This document shows, piece by piece, positions 9,773 through 16,463 of a stretch of 22,712 bases of DNA. Position 1 is the stretch's first letter. The number at the start of each line of letters is the position of its first letter. The stretch is from Chryseobacterium gleum. GTDB taxonomy: Bacteria > Bacteroidota > Bacteroidia > Flavobacteriales_D > Crocinitomicaceae. A program made the translations under genes and the position numbers. The stretch is from NCBI GenBank assembly GCA_945877005.1, contig CAMCQL010000006.1:1-22712 (forward strand), in the 5' to 3' direction. Under the pieces are notes generated by a model. That model saw only the letters and a program-made list of their open reading frames with translations, was not told the DNA's origin and did not search any database.

Positions 9773-9803
9773 GCTGAATTCATTCGTGGATTCAGCTTTT
9801 TTT
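9773..9803 (+). terminator. Rho-independent terminator after sucC
   Basis: The stem GCTGAATTCA (9773-9782) pairs with TGGATTCAGC (9787-9796), with one G-T pair and a stable TTCG loop. Seven T residues follow (9797-9803). An in-frame GTG inside the loop extends the map reading frame, but it is not a credible start. Confidence 0.9.
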
Positions 9804-9824
9804 ATCTATTTAAAATTCAGAAAA

Positions 9825-10625
9825 TTGGGACTTTTTAATAAAAAACAAATATTTTACAAAACACCAGCAGAAATCGAAATAATGCGAGAAGCTGCACAAA
9901 TAGTTAGTAGAACACTTGGTATCTTAGCTGCAGAAATAAAACCAGGAATAACACCTTTGTTTTTAGACAAAATTGCAGAAGAATACATTCGAAGTCAGAA
10001 TGCTATTCCAGGTTTCTTAGGCTTGTATGATTTCCCAAATACACTATGTATTTCAATCAACGAACAGGTCGTTCATGGAATACCTACCAATCAACCACTC
10101 AAAGAAGGGGATATTATCTCCGTGGACTGTGGTTCTTACTTTGAAGGTTATTATGGCGACCATGCTTATACTTTTGAAGTAGGCGAAGTAGCTCCAGAAG
10201 TGAAAAAATTATTGGAAGTTACCAAAGAATGCTTACAAATTGGCATCGAACAAACACGAATAGGAAATAGAATTGGAGACATTGGATTTCACATTCAACA
10301 ACATGCTGAAAAACATGGCTATGGAGTAGTACGTGACTTAGTTGGTCATGGACTTGGAAAAACCATGCACGAAGAACCTCAAGTACCAAATTATGGAAGA
10401 AGGGGAACTGGAAAACAAATTTTAGAAGGTCTCACAATTGCTATTGAACCTATGATCAACATGGGAACTGAACAAGTAGTTCAAGCAGACGATAATTGGA
10501 CTATTGTAACATACGATGGAAAGCCAAGTGCTCACTTCGAGCACGATGTAGCAGTGGTAAATGGTCAACCAGAAGTACTTTCAACATTTAAATACATAGA
10601 AGAAGCTTTGAAATCAAAAAAATGA
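9825..10625 (+). CDS. map: Type I methionyl aminopeptidase
   Basis: This enzyme removes the N-terminal methionine from new proteins in the cytoplasm. From the proposed TTG at 9825 (MGLFNKKQIFYKTPAEIEIM) it is 266 aa, close to E. coli Map (264 aa). The metal ligands fall in their usual contexts: D101 (SVDCGS), D112 (YGDHAYTF), H175 (GHGLG), E208 (IEPMI) and E239 (EHDVAV). The substrate-side histidine is H84 (VVHGIP). The open frame reaches back to a GTG at 9786, but that codon sits in the loop of the sucC terminator. It would also add 13 residues without family similarity, so I prefer the TTG. No early ATG exists before residue 20. The 3' end overlaps the following membrane-protein gene by ATGA (4 bp), indicating translational coupling. 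Confidence 0.93.
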   Translation: MGLFNKKQIFYKTPAEIEIMREAAQIVSRTLGILAAEIKPGITPLFLDKIAEEYIRSQNAIPGFLGLYDFPNTLCISINEQVVHGIPTNQPLKEGDIISVDCGSYFEGYYGDHAYTFEVGEVAPEVKKLLEVTKECLQIGIEQTRIGNRIGDIGFHIQQHAEKHGYGVVRDLVGHGLGKTMHEEPQVPNYGRRGTGKQILEGLTIAIEPMINMGTEQVVQADDNWTIVTYDGKPSAHFEHDVAVVNGQPEVLSTFKYIEEALKSKK

Positions 10626-11188
10626 CACCTCAAAGTAAAACTACTACCTTACTTATAACCACCCTTGTTGTATATGCCGCAACTGGATGGTTACAAAACA
10701 GACAACTCATTTTTCCATTTCCATTAAATGAAATTATTTTTTTGTTTGTAACAAGTTATTTTTACTTTTTAACAAAAGACCGATGGTCCCTCCTGCTTGG
10801 AATCGGGGCTTGTTTTTTAGTAGGCTCTAATGAATTTTATTGGAACTTATTTTTATCAAGTGAACAAATGGGGAGATTTTCAAAACTATTGATTACCGAT
10901 TTCTGTTATTTGATATTTTATAGTAGCTTGTTTTTTACCTCAATAAAAATCTTTAATTTAACTTCATCAAGTAAAAAATCGACACTAATTCACTATTCTA
11001 TCTTGATCGTATTACTAATTGGACTTTTTTTAAATTCAAATGAAGCGATTTCTTCCTCGTTACTCCTATTGTCTATTTTTTGCTTTAAAAGCACGTCAAA
11101 AGCAAAGGGAACATTAAACTTTACACATAGTATCTACCTACTCACATTTTTAGAAATAAGCAAAACCATCACACTCCTACTAGCTTAA
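10622..11188 (+). CDS. Small polytopic membrane protein of unknown function
   Basis: This 188-aa protein is dominated by hydrophobic helices. Likely membrane segments lie near residues 8-24, 33-50, 55-72, 92-110, 122-140 and possibly 142-154. Short polar or lysine-containing loops such as SSSKKST separate them, and there is no cleavable signal peptide. I do not recognise the family and see no catalytic motif. The gene starts inside the map stop codon (ATGA overlap), so it is read from the map transcript. Its strong hydrophobicity and the coupled start argue that it is real. The product probably sits in the inner membrane; no function can be assigned. Confidence 0.75.
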   Translation: MTPQSKTTTLLITTLVVYAATGWLQNRQLIFPFPLNEIIFLFVTSYFYFLTKDRWSLLLGIGACFLVGSNEFYWNLFLSSEQMGRFSKLLITDFCYLIFYSSLFFTSIKIFNLTSSSKKSTLIHYSILIVLLIGLFLNSNEAISSSLLLLSIFCFKSTSKAKGTLNFTHSIYLLTFLEISKTITLLLA

Positions 11189-11242
11189 AAAACAAGATCT
11201 TAAATAAAAGTGTATTTTTCATTAAAATAATCTTAAAAAAGC

Positions 11243-11272
11243 TTTCAAAGTTTAATGATTTTATTAATTTTG
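11243..11272 (+). promoter_or_regulatory. Promoter of the tRNA-Ser gene
   Basis: TAATTTTG at 11265-11272 matches the Bacteroidota -7 consensus TAnnTTTG exactly. TTTC at 11243-11246, 18 bp upstream, is a one-off -33 element. The -7 element ends 20 bp before the mature tRNA 5' end. Confidence 0.65.
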
Positions 11273-11292
11273 CACTCAGTTCATTGAACAAA

Positions 11293-11379
<87 letters not shown>

Positions 11380-11399
11380 CAATTAAATTTTAGATTTAA

Positions 11400-11430
11400 T
11401 TTGTAGATTAGGAAATTATTCTTATATTTG
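11400..11430 (+). promoter_or_regulatory. Promoter of the tRNA-Pro(-Arg) unit
   Basis: TTTG at 11400-11403 and TATATTTG at 11423-11430 are separated by 19 bp, which matches both Bacteroidota sigma-A elements and their usual spacing. This is the clearest promoter in the window. It stands 47 bp before the tRNA-Pro 5' end. Confidence 0.8.
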
Positions 11431-11476
11431 CACACCTGAAAAGGCACTTTGAAATATAAAGAGATTTAAATCATCT

Positions 11477-11550
11477 CGGGGTGTAGCGTAGCCCGGTATC
11501 GCGCCTGGTTTGGGACCAGGAGGTCGTCAGTTCGAATCTGGCCACCCCGA
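11477..11550 (+). tRNA. tRNA-Pro (anticodon TGG)
   Basis: The acceptor stem CGGGGTG pairs with CACCCCG, and the discriminator is A. The anticodon stem is CCTGG/CCAGG with loop TTTGGGA, giving anticodon TGG. The T loop carries the expected TTCGAAT. CCA is not encoded. A hairpin terminator follows within 2 bases. Confidence 0.97.
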
Positions 11551-11551
11551 C

Positions 11552-11582
11552 AAGGGGATGAGAAATCATCCCCTTTTTTTTT
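11552..11582 (+). terminator. Hairpin terminator between tRNA-Pro and tRNA-Arg
   Basis: AAGGGGATGA (11552-11561) pairs perfectly with TCATCCCCTT around a GAAA tetraloop (11562-11565). A run of nine T residues (11574-11582) follows, and its first two bases belong to the stem. This is a strong intrinsic terminator, yet the next tRNA begins only 8 bases later. Confidence 0.88.
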
Positions 11583-11590
11583 CTCAAAGA

Positions 11591-11664
11591 GGCCCCGTAG
11601 CTCAGCTGGATAGAGCAACTGCCTTCTAAGCAGTAGGTCTTTGGTTCGAATCCAAACGGGGTCA
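11591..11664 (+). tRNA. tRNA-Arg (anticodon TCT)
   Basis: The acceptor stem GGCCCCG pairs with CGGGGTC (one G-T pair), and the discriminator is A. The anticodon stem is ACTGC/GCAGT with loop CTTCTAA, giving anticodon TCT at 11625-11627 (reads AGA and AGG). The T arm is TTTGG-TTCGAAT-CCAAA, and CCA is not encoded. No separate promoter is visible between the preceding terminator and this gene. Confidence 0.97.
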
Positions 11665-11672
11665 CAAAAAAA

Positions 11673-11699
11673 GGTTAAGAATCATTCTTAACCTTTTTT
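11673..11699 (+). terminator. Terminator after tRNA-Arg
   Basis: GGTTAAGAA (11673-11681) pairs perfectly with TTCTTAACC (11685-11693) around a TCA loop. It is flanked by an A run on the left and six T residues on the right, so it could work in both directions. queD starts 23 bases beyond it. Confidence 0.88.
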
Positions 11700-11722
11700 A
11701 GTTTATAAAGCTTTCATAAATT

Positions 11723-12178
11723 ATGAACAACATTCCTAAAATTAGAGTTACAAAATCTTTCACATTTGACATGGCCCATGCATTGTATGGCTATGATGGT
11801 CCGTGTAAAAACATACATGGGCATACTTATCACTTGGATATTACTTTACTTGGGCAACCAATTGCGGATATTGAGCATGTGAAACTCGGAATGGTCATCG
11901 ATTTTGGAGATTTAAAATCGATTGTTCAAAAATTGATCATTGAAGTCTTTGATCATGCACTCGTCTTAAACGAAGAGGCGCCTTATTCCAAATCTGAAGT
12001 AATTTCCAATGAATTCGAAAAGGTAATTTTAGTTCCTTTTCAACCTACATGCGAAAATTTACTACTCCATTTTGTTGACATACTAAAAGAGAAATTTTCA
12101 GATGAAACACAACTCTTATCTATCTCATTAAAAGAAACACCCACTTCGAGTGCATCGTGGTTTCTGAGTGACAATTAA
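11723..12178 (+). CDS. queD: 6-carboxytetrahydropterin synthase QueD-type (6-pyruvoyl-tetrahydropterin synthase family)
   Basis: QueD converts 7,8-dihydroneopterin triphosphate to 6-carboxy-5,6,7,8-tetrahydropterin, the first committed step towards preQ0 and queuosine in tRNA. The 151-aa protein has the zinc-binding histidines H19 (FDMAHAL), H32 and H34 (KNIHGHTY). The catalytic cysteine is C28 (GPCKN). GMVIDFGDLK follows near 56-65, then the D77-H78 pair (DHALVLN) and a PT-x-E segment (PTCENLLLHF) near the C-terminus. PTPS-family members with other substrates exist, so QueD is the most likely but not certain assignment. No other queuosine genes are nearby. The start lies 58 bp after tRNA-Arg with a terminator in between, and no clear promoter is visible in that gap. 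Confidence 0.88.
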   Translation: MNNIPKIRVTKSFTFDMAHALYGYDGPCKNIHGHTYHLDITLLGQPIADIEHVKLGMVIDFGDLKSIVQKLIIEVFDHALVLNEEAPYSKSEVISNEFEKVILVPFQPTCENLLLHFVDILKEKFSDETQLLSISLKETPTSSASWFLSDN

Positions 12179-12205
12179 CGATCAAAAACGGATTGTTTTA
12201 TTAAC

Positions 12206-12243
12206 TAAAATGCTCATCAATATAGTTATTGATGAGCATTTTA
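12206..12243. terminator. Perfect inverted repeat between converging queD and SIMPL genes
   Basis: AAAATGCTCATCAAT (12207-12221) pairs without mismatch with ATTGATGAGCATTTT (12228-12242) around the loop ATAGTT, and T-A flanks extend the stem by one pair. The A/T ends provide only short T runs on each strand. Its place between converging genes suits a bidirectional terminator. Confidence 0.75.
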
Positions 12244-12278
12244 ATACGGTGTAAAATACTAATTATAAAAAACTTAGA

Positions 12279-13007
12279 TTAATCAAGCATAAATTTCATT
12301 TTAATGGTGATGTTTGCTTTTTTCTTTTTCGAAGAAGTATTGAATGAACCTCCCCAAGAATAATCTTCAGAAGAATTTTGCGCTACTATTTGAAATACCC
12401 CCATGTCTGCATTCTTTAATTTACCTAAAGAACTTCCCGCATTTTCAGCAATTTTTTCTGCACGATTTGTAGCGTCTTTTGTAGCTTGTGAAATCATCTT
12501 AAGTTTAAGCTCGGCTAACTTTGTGTAAAAATACTCCGGACTTTGAGAATAAAATTCAACCCCTGAATTGATTAACTCACTTACCTGACGAGAAATTTCT
12601 TCCACTTTATCTACTTCATTGGATTCTACTTCGATGGTTTGCTCCAATTTGTAGCCATTAAATGTTGAAGTGTTGTTTCCTGATTCATCTGTGAAATAAT
12701 CGTACTCTTTGGTAATAATTACTGATGAAAAAACTAACTGTTTGTCTTTTATACCTTTTGAAATCAAATATTTCTTTATATAGGTTCGATCGTTGTTTAA
12801 ATCAGTATAAGCTTGTTTTAAATTAACATCTTTTCTCGAAAATGTACCCTTCCAAACAATTAAATCCGAGACAAATGACGTTTCTCCTAATCCAGTTACA
12901 GAAATGGTATCGTCCTTATAGTTTTTTGCTGTATAAGCACTTTTAAATATGAATGCAGCTAAAATAATTGTTGCAGATACAATCAATTCCTTGTAGTAAT
13001 TTTTCAT
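12279..13007 (-). CDS. SIMPL domain-containing protein (DUF541 family)
   Basis: From the ATG at 13007 this is 242 aa (MKNYYKELIV...). A TTG 48 bases upstream would add a non-conserved head. A hydrophobic stretch (about residues 7-25) followed by TAKNYKDD suggests a membrane anchor or signal peptide, so the rest should be in the periplasm. The SIMPL family opening ISVTGLGETSF is at about 35-45, and the body has the repeated alpha/beta pattern of the family with several E/K-rich helices. SIMPL proteins are widespread envelope proteins (E. coli YggE, mammalian IRAK1BP1), and YggE has been linked to oxidative stress. No enzymatic activity is established. The gene lies 59 bp downstream of the 1120-aa gene on the same strand without an obvious terminator between them, so read-through is possible. 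A functional link is not shown. Confidence 0.85.
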   Translation of the reverse strand: MKNYYKELIVSATIILAAFIFKSAYTAKNYKDDTISVTGLGETSFVSDLIVWKGTFSRKDVNLKQAYTDLNNDRTYIKKYLISKGIKDKQLVFSSVIITKEYDYFTDESGNNTSTFNGYKLEQTIEVESNEVDKVEEISRQVSELINSGVEFYSQSPEYFYTKLAELKLKMISQATKDATNRAEKIAENAGSSLGKLKNADMGVFQIVAQNSSEDYSWGGSFNTSSKKKKANITIKMKFMLD

Positions 13008-13066
13008 TATTTTATTTTTGATTAAAACACTTATAGATAAATAAACTTTATTCAATTATTTTACGT

Positions 13067-16000
13067 CTAAAATACTAAGAGACTCCCGAAAGTGTCCTTA
13101 AAATTAGATAAATGGTTTTCTAATTCTTTAAATGTAGCTTGAATATCTGTATTATTATCGATGGGCACTAAATAATTCACCTCAATTTTATCAGGCTGTA
13201 AATCTTTCACTAAGAAATCTATCCTTAAACCAGCATAACCAACCCATTTTGTTGGAACTATTTTCAAATAATTCGCAACAATTGGTCTTGTTAAAGTAAT
13301 TTCATTCGTCTCTTTAACAGCATCATTGCCTTCAAAATCTTTTATGACTTCCCATTTTTTACCGTCAAGAGAATAATATAAATCAAACTGAGTTATGTAA
13401 TTCTTTCTATGAGGTGCTCCTTGTATTTTTATAGCCGATAAAAGTTTTAATGTCGGAAGATTGAATTGAATCCATGGTTGTTCTTCCATGCTTTCTTTCG
13501 AGCACCAATAATTAGAAGGGTTGTCTATTCCAGCGTGTTTAGGAGAATAATTTCTATTCCATTGACTTGAGGCGCTTAACTGAGATTCATCCAACGAATT
13601 AAAAATCCATAGTTCATTTTCGGAATTTGAATTTTCTATAACATGTAATTTCCAATTATCATTCTGATTTACAAAGTTTTTTATTGGTTCTACCAAAGCT
13701 TCTCCTTTAATTGAATCTTGAACGATAAATTTTGCACCAATATTCGGTTGATGATTATCAAATAATACACCCCAACAAATAGAATGAATGCCGTGTTTTT
13801 TAGTTGAACTTGAGAAATCTACAAAACGATTACCTTTCATTCTATTTCTTTCTTTGTAAATCTTCCAACCAAACAAAGGACTAGTTTCACCTGCTAGTTG
13901 ATCTAAAAAACTAACGGCTTCATTTTCAACTCCAATCATCAACTTATCGTACGGTTGAATATCTAAAAACGAAACACTTTGTTGCGCTAAAAGAACTGAG
14001 AAATCACTTAAAAACTCATTAACAATTTCATTAGGATTATAAGCTGAAATAGCATCAATTGATTGACAAATAACCAGCTTACTTTTCATAAAATAAGAAC
14101 TAGCATTCGGTAGTTTTATCTCACTCATTTGTTGTAAAATGTTTTCTAAAGATGCATGAACTTGCTTCTCAAAATAACCTGCACAACTTAGATGAATTTG
14201 AAGATATAATTTATTTAATTTATAATCTTGCTTGATTCGAACATCAAAAATAAGGGGGAACCCTTTCAACGTTTTACGAAACTCTAATCCAATATATCCC
14301 TTTTTAGGACTTCCAATAAATTTATCATTGCCTTTTTCTCTTTCACCTAAAGAAATATTAACCTCGTCTTCCTCCTCTTTCTTCTCATCCTGAACATCAA
14401 GCTCAATTAGATTGTAATTAGAAAATACATCTTTTAATCCATTCAATTTTTGTTCTACTTCTGCTTCTTTTTCAAAGATAATAAAACTTGAATCTAATAA
14501 ATTCTCATAATCCCTGTTCACATACTCAAATAAACCACTGAACAAATTAAATACGATATCAAAAGATTCTGAAATCAAAATTGGTTTCAACTGGACTTCT
14601 TCATATGTCAACCCAAACTGAATCATATCAAATTCATACAAATGATCAAAATACCAAGGAATTTTATCGAAAGCCTCTAACAAAGAATACACTCCTTTAT
14701 TGTTGACCGTATCCCAAACCTGAAGATTTGGATATTTAATCAATTCATCTCTATAATCTAACGCAAATTCTTTTAAATGATTTACAAAAACATGTAATAA
14801 CAATCCATAATTCTCTAATTGATCGTAATCTTTCCAATCAGGTAAAAAACCAGTATGGACATAACCGTCTGAGTAAATTGTTAAATTCAATGCAAGTACT
14901 CTTCCTGATCTAGCTTTTTTAGGAAAAATGGAAGTCCACGCATAACTAGTCATCGTTCCAATTTGCCAATTGTTTCTTTTTGTATCCCACTCGTCTTCAT
15001 CCGCTATACCAAGTCTGTTAATTCGACTAACTACAAAATTTTGAAGTGATTTAAACGCATTTCTATGTGCGTATTCTTTTGTTTCAGATTGGTAAGAATC
15101 TCCTGTAATCTTATAAACACTTTCTTTTGAAAGTTGATTGAACATCCCCATTCCTCTCAACCATTGCTGAGCGCTCATTAAACCTTGAAAATCAGATAAT
15201 TCTGAAGCGCTAAATTGAATGATTTTATTGTTTTTTACTTCTACTGGATCAACATTTAACGCATATGCCCTCTCTTCAAATAGCTTATTAAACATCTCTG
15301 AATCAACACCATATTGTTGACCCGATAATCTCAATAAAAATTCATTATAGGTTTTATTTTTAATTGCTTCATCAAGTAAATCAATGTAGCGTTGGTCAAC
15401 TTCTGGAAAAGGATCATTAATTCCCTTAGCATGTGCAACTTCTATAATCACCTCTTTAATTTCATTTTTAGATAGATTCATCTTAGTTTTACCTATAGAT
15501 TCAAAAAAATTAAATTCGTCTCTGCTTATTTGTCCATCGTCCAAAGCAGCCGTTATAGCGATTTTCAAATCTTCAATTGACGCTTTATTTCTTAATTCAT
15601 CTTCTTCTTTTTTAATAGCATCCAACCCTTCTTGGCCAGCTTTTAGTAATATTTTCCAATCAAAAACAAGCAAATCTTTATTTTGATTAATAATTACTTT
15701 AGTTCCTGAAATAAATTCCTGTTCACTCTTTATTTCTGAAATTTGACCATTTTCAGACTCTAATAATAAATTATCCTCGTAAAATTCGTTGACTGTAAAT
15801 ATTTTAAATTCCCATACATTTGAAAGTGATCTGAAAGCTTCAAATAACGCTGATTCAATAGATGGATTTATAGAGTCAAAATAATCCTCGTTAAATGGCC
15901 AGGTAATATGCTTTCCTTTAACTTCTTTGTGAGGATGTGCTACTCGGTTTCTTAATTCAATGAATGTGTTAAAAAAATCGAGTAAATTAAGTTTCCCCGC

Positions 16001-16429
16001 GTTTTCCTTACTTTTCAAAGCGGCTGCTTCAACCAATGAAATTTCTTTTTCATTGTTAATCGCATCTTTAATTGCTTCGTAGGATTTAATGAATTTTCCG
16101 ATATCAAAAAAATCATTTTTACCCATTAAAAGCAACTGAATTTTTGAAGGTTGTTGAATAGAATGTAAAAATTTTACCGACTCTCTTATAAACCCTAGAT
16201 AAACTCCAAAACTTAGATTTTTGTTATTCTTTATAAATGCTTTTTCCAAATCAATATGAAGTATTCCTGATTGCTTATACTCTGCAATTAAAAAAGCGGC
16301 AAGGTGCATTACTAAAGACTCACCTAAATCTAATAGGTACTTTTGTTTAGCTGCTTTTTCCCTTGTTCTTGCAAGGTCGTTAATTGTTTTAGATAACCCT
16401 TTAGGTAGTTCAAATTCTGTATTTATCAT
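13067..16429 (-). CDS. Large cytosolic protein with HEPN-like motif, TerB/EF-hand-like segment and C-terminal F5/8 type C (discoidin) domain
   Basis: This 1120-aa protein has no signal peptide and no clear membrane helix. The N-terminal 210 residues are helical and contain FIELRNRVAHPHKE. R160-N-x3-H165 fits the R-x(4-6)-H motif of HEPN domains, many of which are RNases in conflict systems. Residues 285-335 (AITAALDDGQISRDEF, acidic D297, D298, E305) look like a TerB or single EF-hand element. The middle (about 400-940) is not recognised and includes a highly acidic linker (DEKKEEEDEV). Residues about 950-1075 form a convincing discoidin/F5/8C carbohydrate-binding-like domain: SASSQW, DNPSNYWCS, PWIQFNL, AIKIQGA, TQFDLYYSLDGKKWE, YLKIVPTKWVGYAGLRI. 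The remaining tail is probably helical. The gene follows the 1335-aa gene by 34 bp, so they are probably partners in one operon. The discoidin call is firm; the HEPN and TerB calls are tentative. Confidence 0.72.
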   Translation of the reverse strand: MINTEFELPKGLSKTINDLARTREKAAKQKYLLDLGESLVMHLAAFLIAEYKQSGILHIDLEKAFIKNNKNLSFGVYLGFIRESVKFLHSIQQPSKIQLLLMGKNDFFDIGKFIKSYEAIKDAINNEKEISLVEAAALKSKENAGKLNLLDFFNTFIELRNRVAHPHKEVKGKHITWPFNEDYFDSINPSIESALFEAFRSLSNVWEFKIFTVNEFYEDNLLLESENGQISEIKSEQEFISGTKVIINQNKDLLVFDWKILLKAGQEGLDAIKKEEDELRNKASIEDLKIAITAALDDGQISRDEFNFFESIGKTKMNLSKNEIKEVIIEVAHAKGINDPFPEVDQRYIDLLDEAIKNKTYNEFLLRLSGQQYGVDSEMFNKLFEERAYALNVDPVEVKNNKIIQFSASELSDFQGLMSAQQWLRGMGMFNQLSKESVYKITGDSYQSETKEYAHRNAFKSLQNFVVSRINRLGIADEDEWDTKRNNWQIGTMTSYAWTSIFPKKARSGRVLALNLTIYSDGYVHTGFLPDWKDYDQLENYGLLLHVFVNHLKEFALDYRDELIKYPNLQVWDTVNNKGVYSLLEAFDKIPWYFDHLYEFDMIQFGLTYEEVQLKPILISESFDIVFNLFSGLFEYVNRDYENLLDSSFIIFEKEAEVEQKLNGLKDVFSNYNLIELDVQDEKKEEEDEVNISLGEREKGNDKFIGSPKKGYIGLEFRKTLKGFPLIFDVRIKQDYKLNKLYLQIHLSCAGYFEKQVHASLENILQQMSEIKLPNASSYFMKSKLVICQSIDAISAYNPNEIVNEFLSDFSVLLAQQSVSFLDIQPYDKLMIGVENEAVSFLDQLAGETSPLFGWKIYKERNRMKGNRFVDFSSSTKKHGIHSICWGVLFDNHQPNIGAKFIVQDSIKGEALVEPIKNFVNQNDNWKLHVIENSNSENELWIFNSLDESQLSASSQWNRNYSPKHAGIDNPSNYWCSKESMEEQPWIQFNLPTLKLLSAIKIQGAPHRKNYITQFDLYYSLDGKKWEVIKDFEGNDAVKETNEITLTRPIVANYLKIVPTKWVGYAGLRIDFLVKDLQPDKIEVNYLVPIDNNTDIQATFKELENHLSNFKDTFGSLLVF

Positions 16430-16463
16430 TTTGTCTTTCTTTTATTTATTATTCTATTTTCTT

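Noticed and set aside
9786..9824. GTG start giving Map 13 extra residues
   Set aside because: The codon lies in the loop of the sucC terminator and the added residues are not Map-like.
11471..11665. Minus-strand 64-codon open frame across tRNA-Pro and tRNA-Arg
   Set aside because: It is the antisense translation of two tRNA genes, a well-known spurious protein pattern (FEPKTYCLEGSCSIQLSYG).
13008..13055. TTG start extending the SIMPL protein by 16 residues
   Set aside because: The ATG at 13007 places the hydrophobic anchor directly at the N-terminus as expected.
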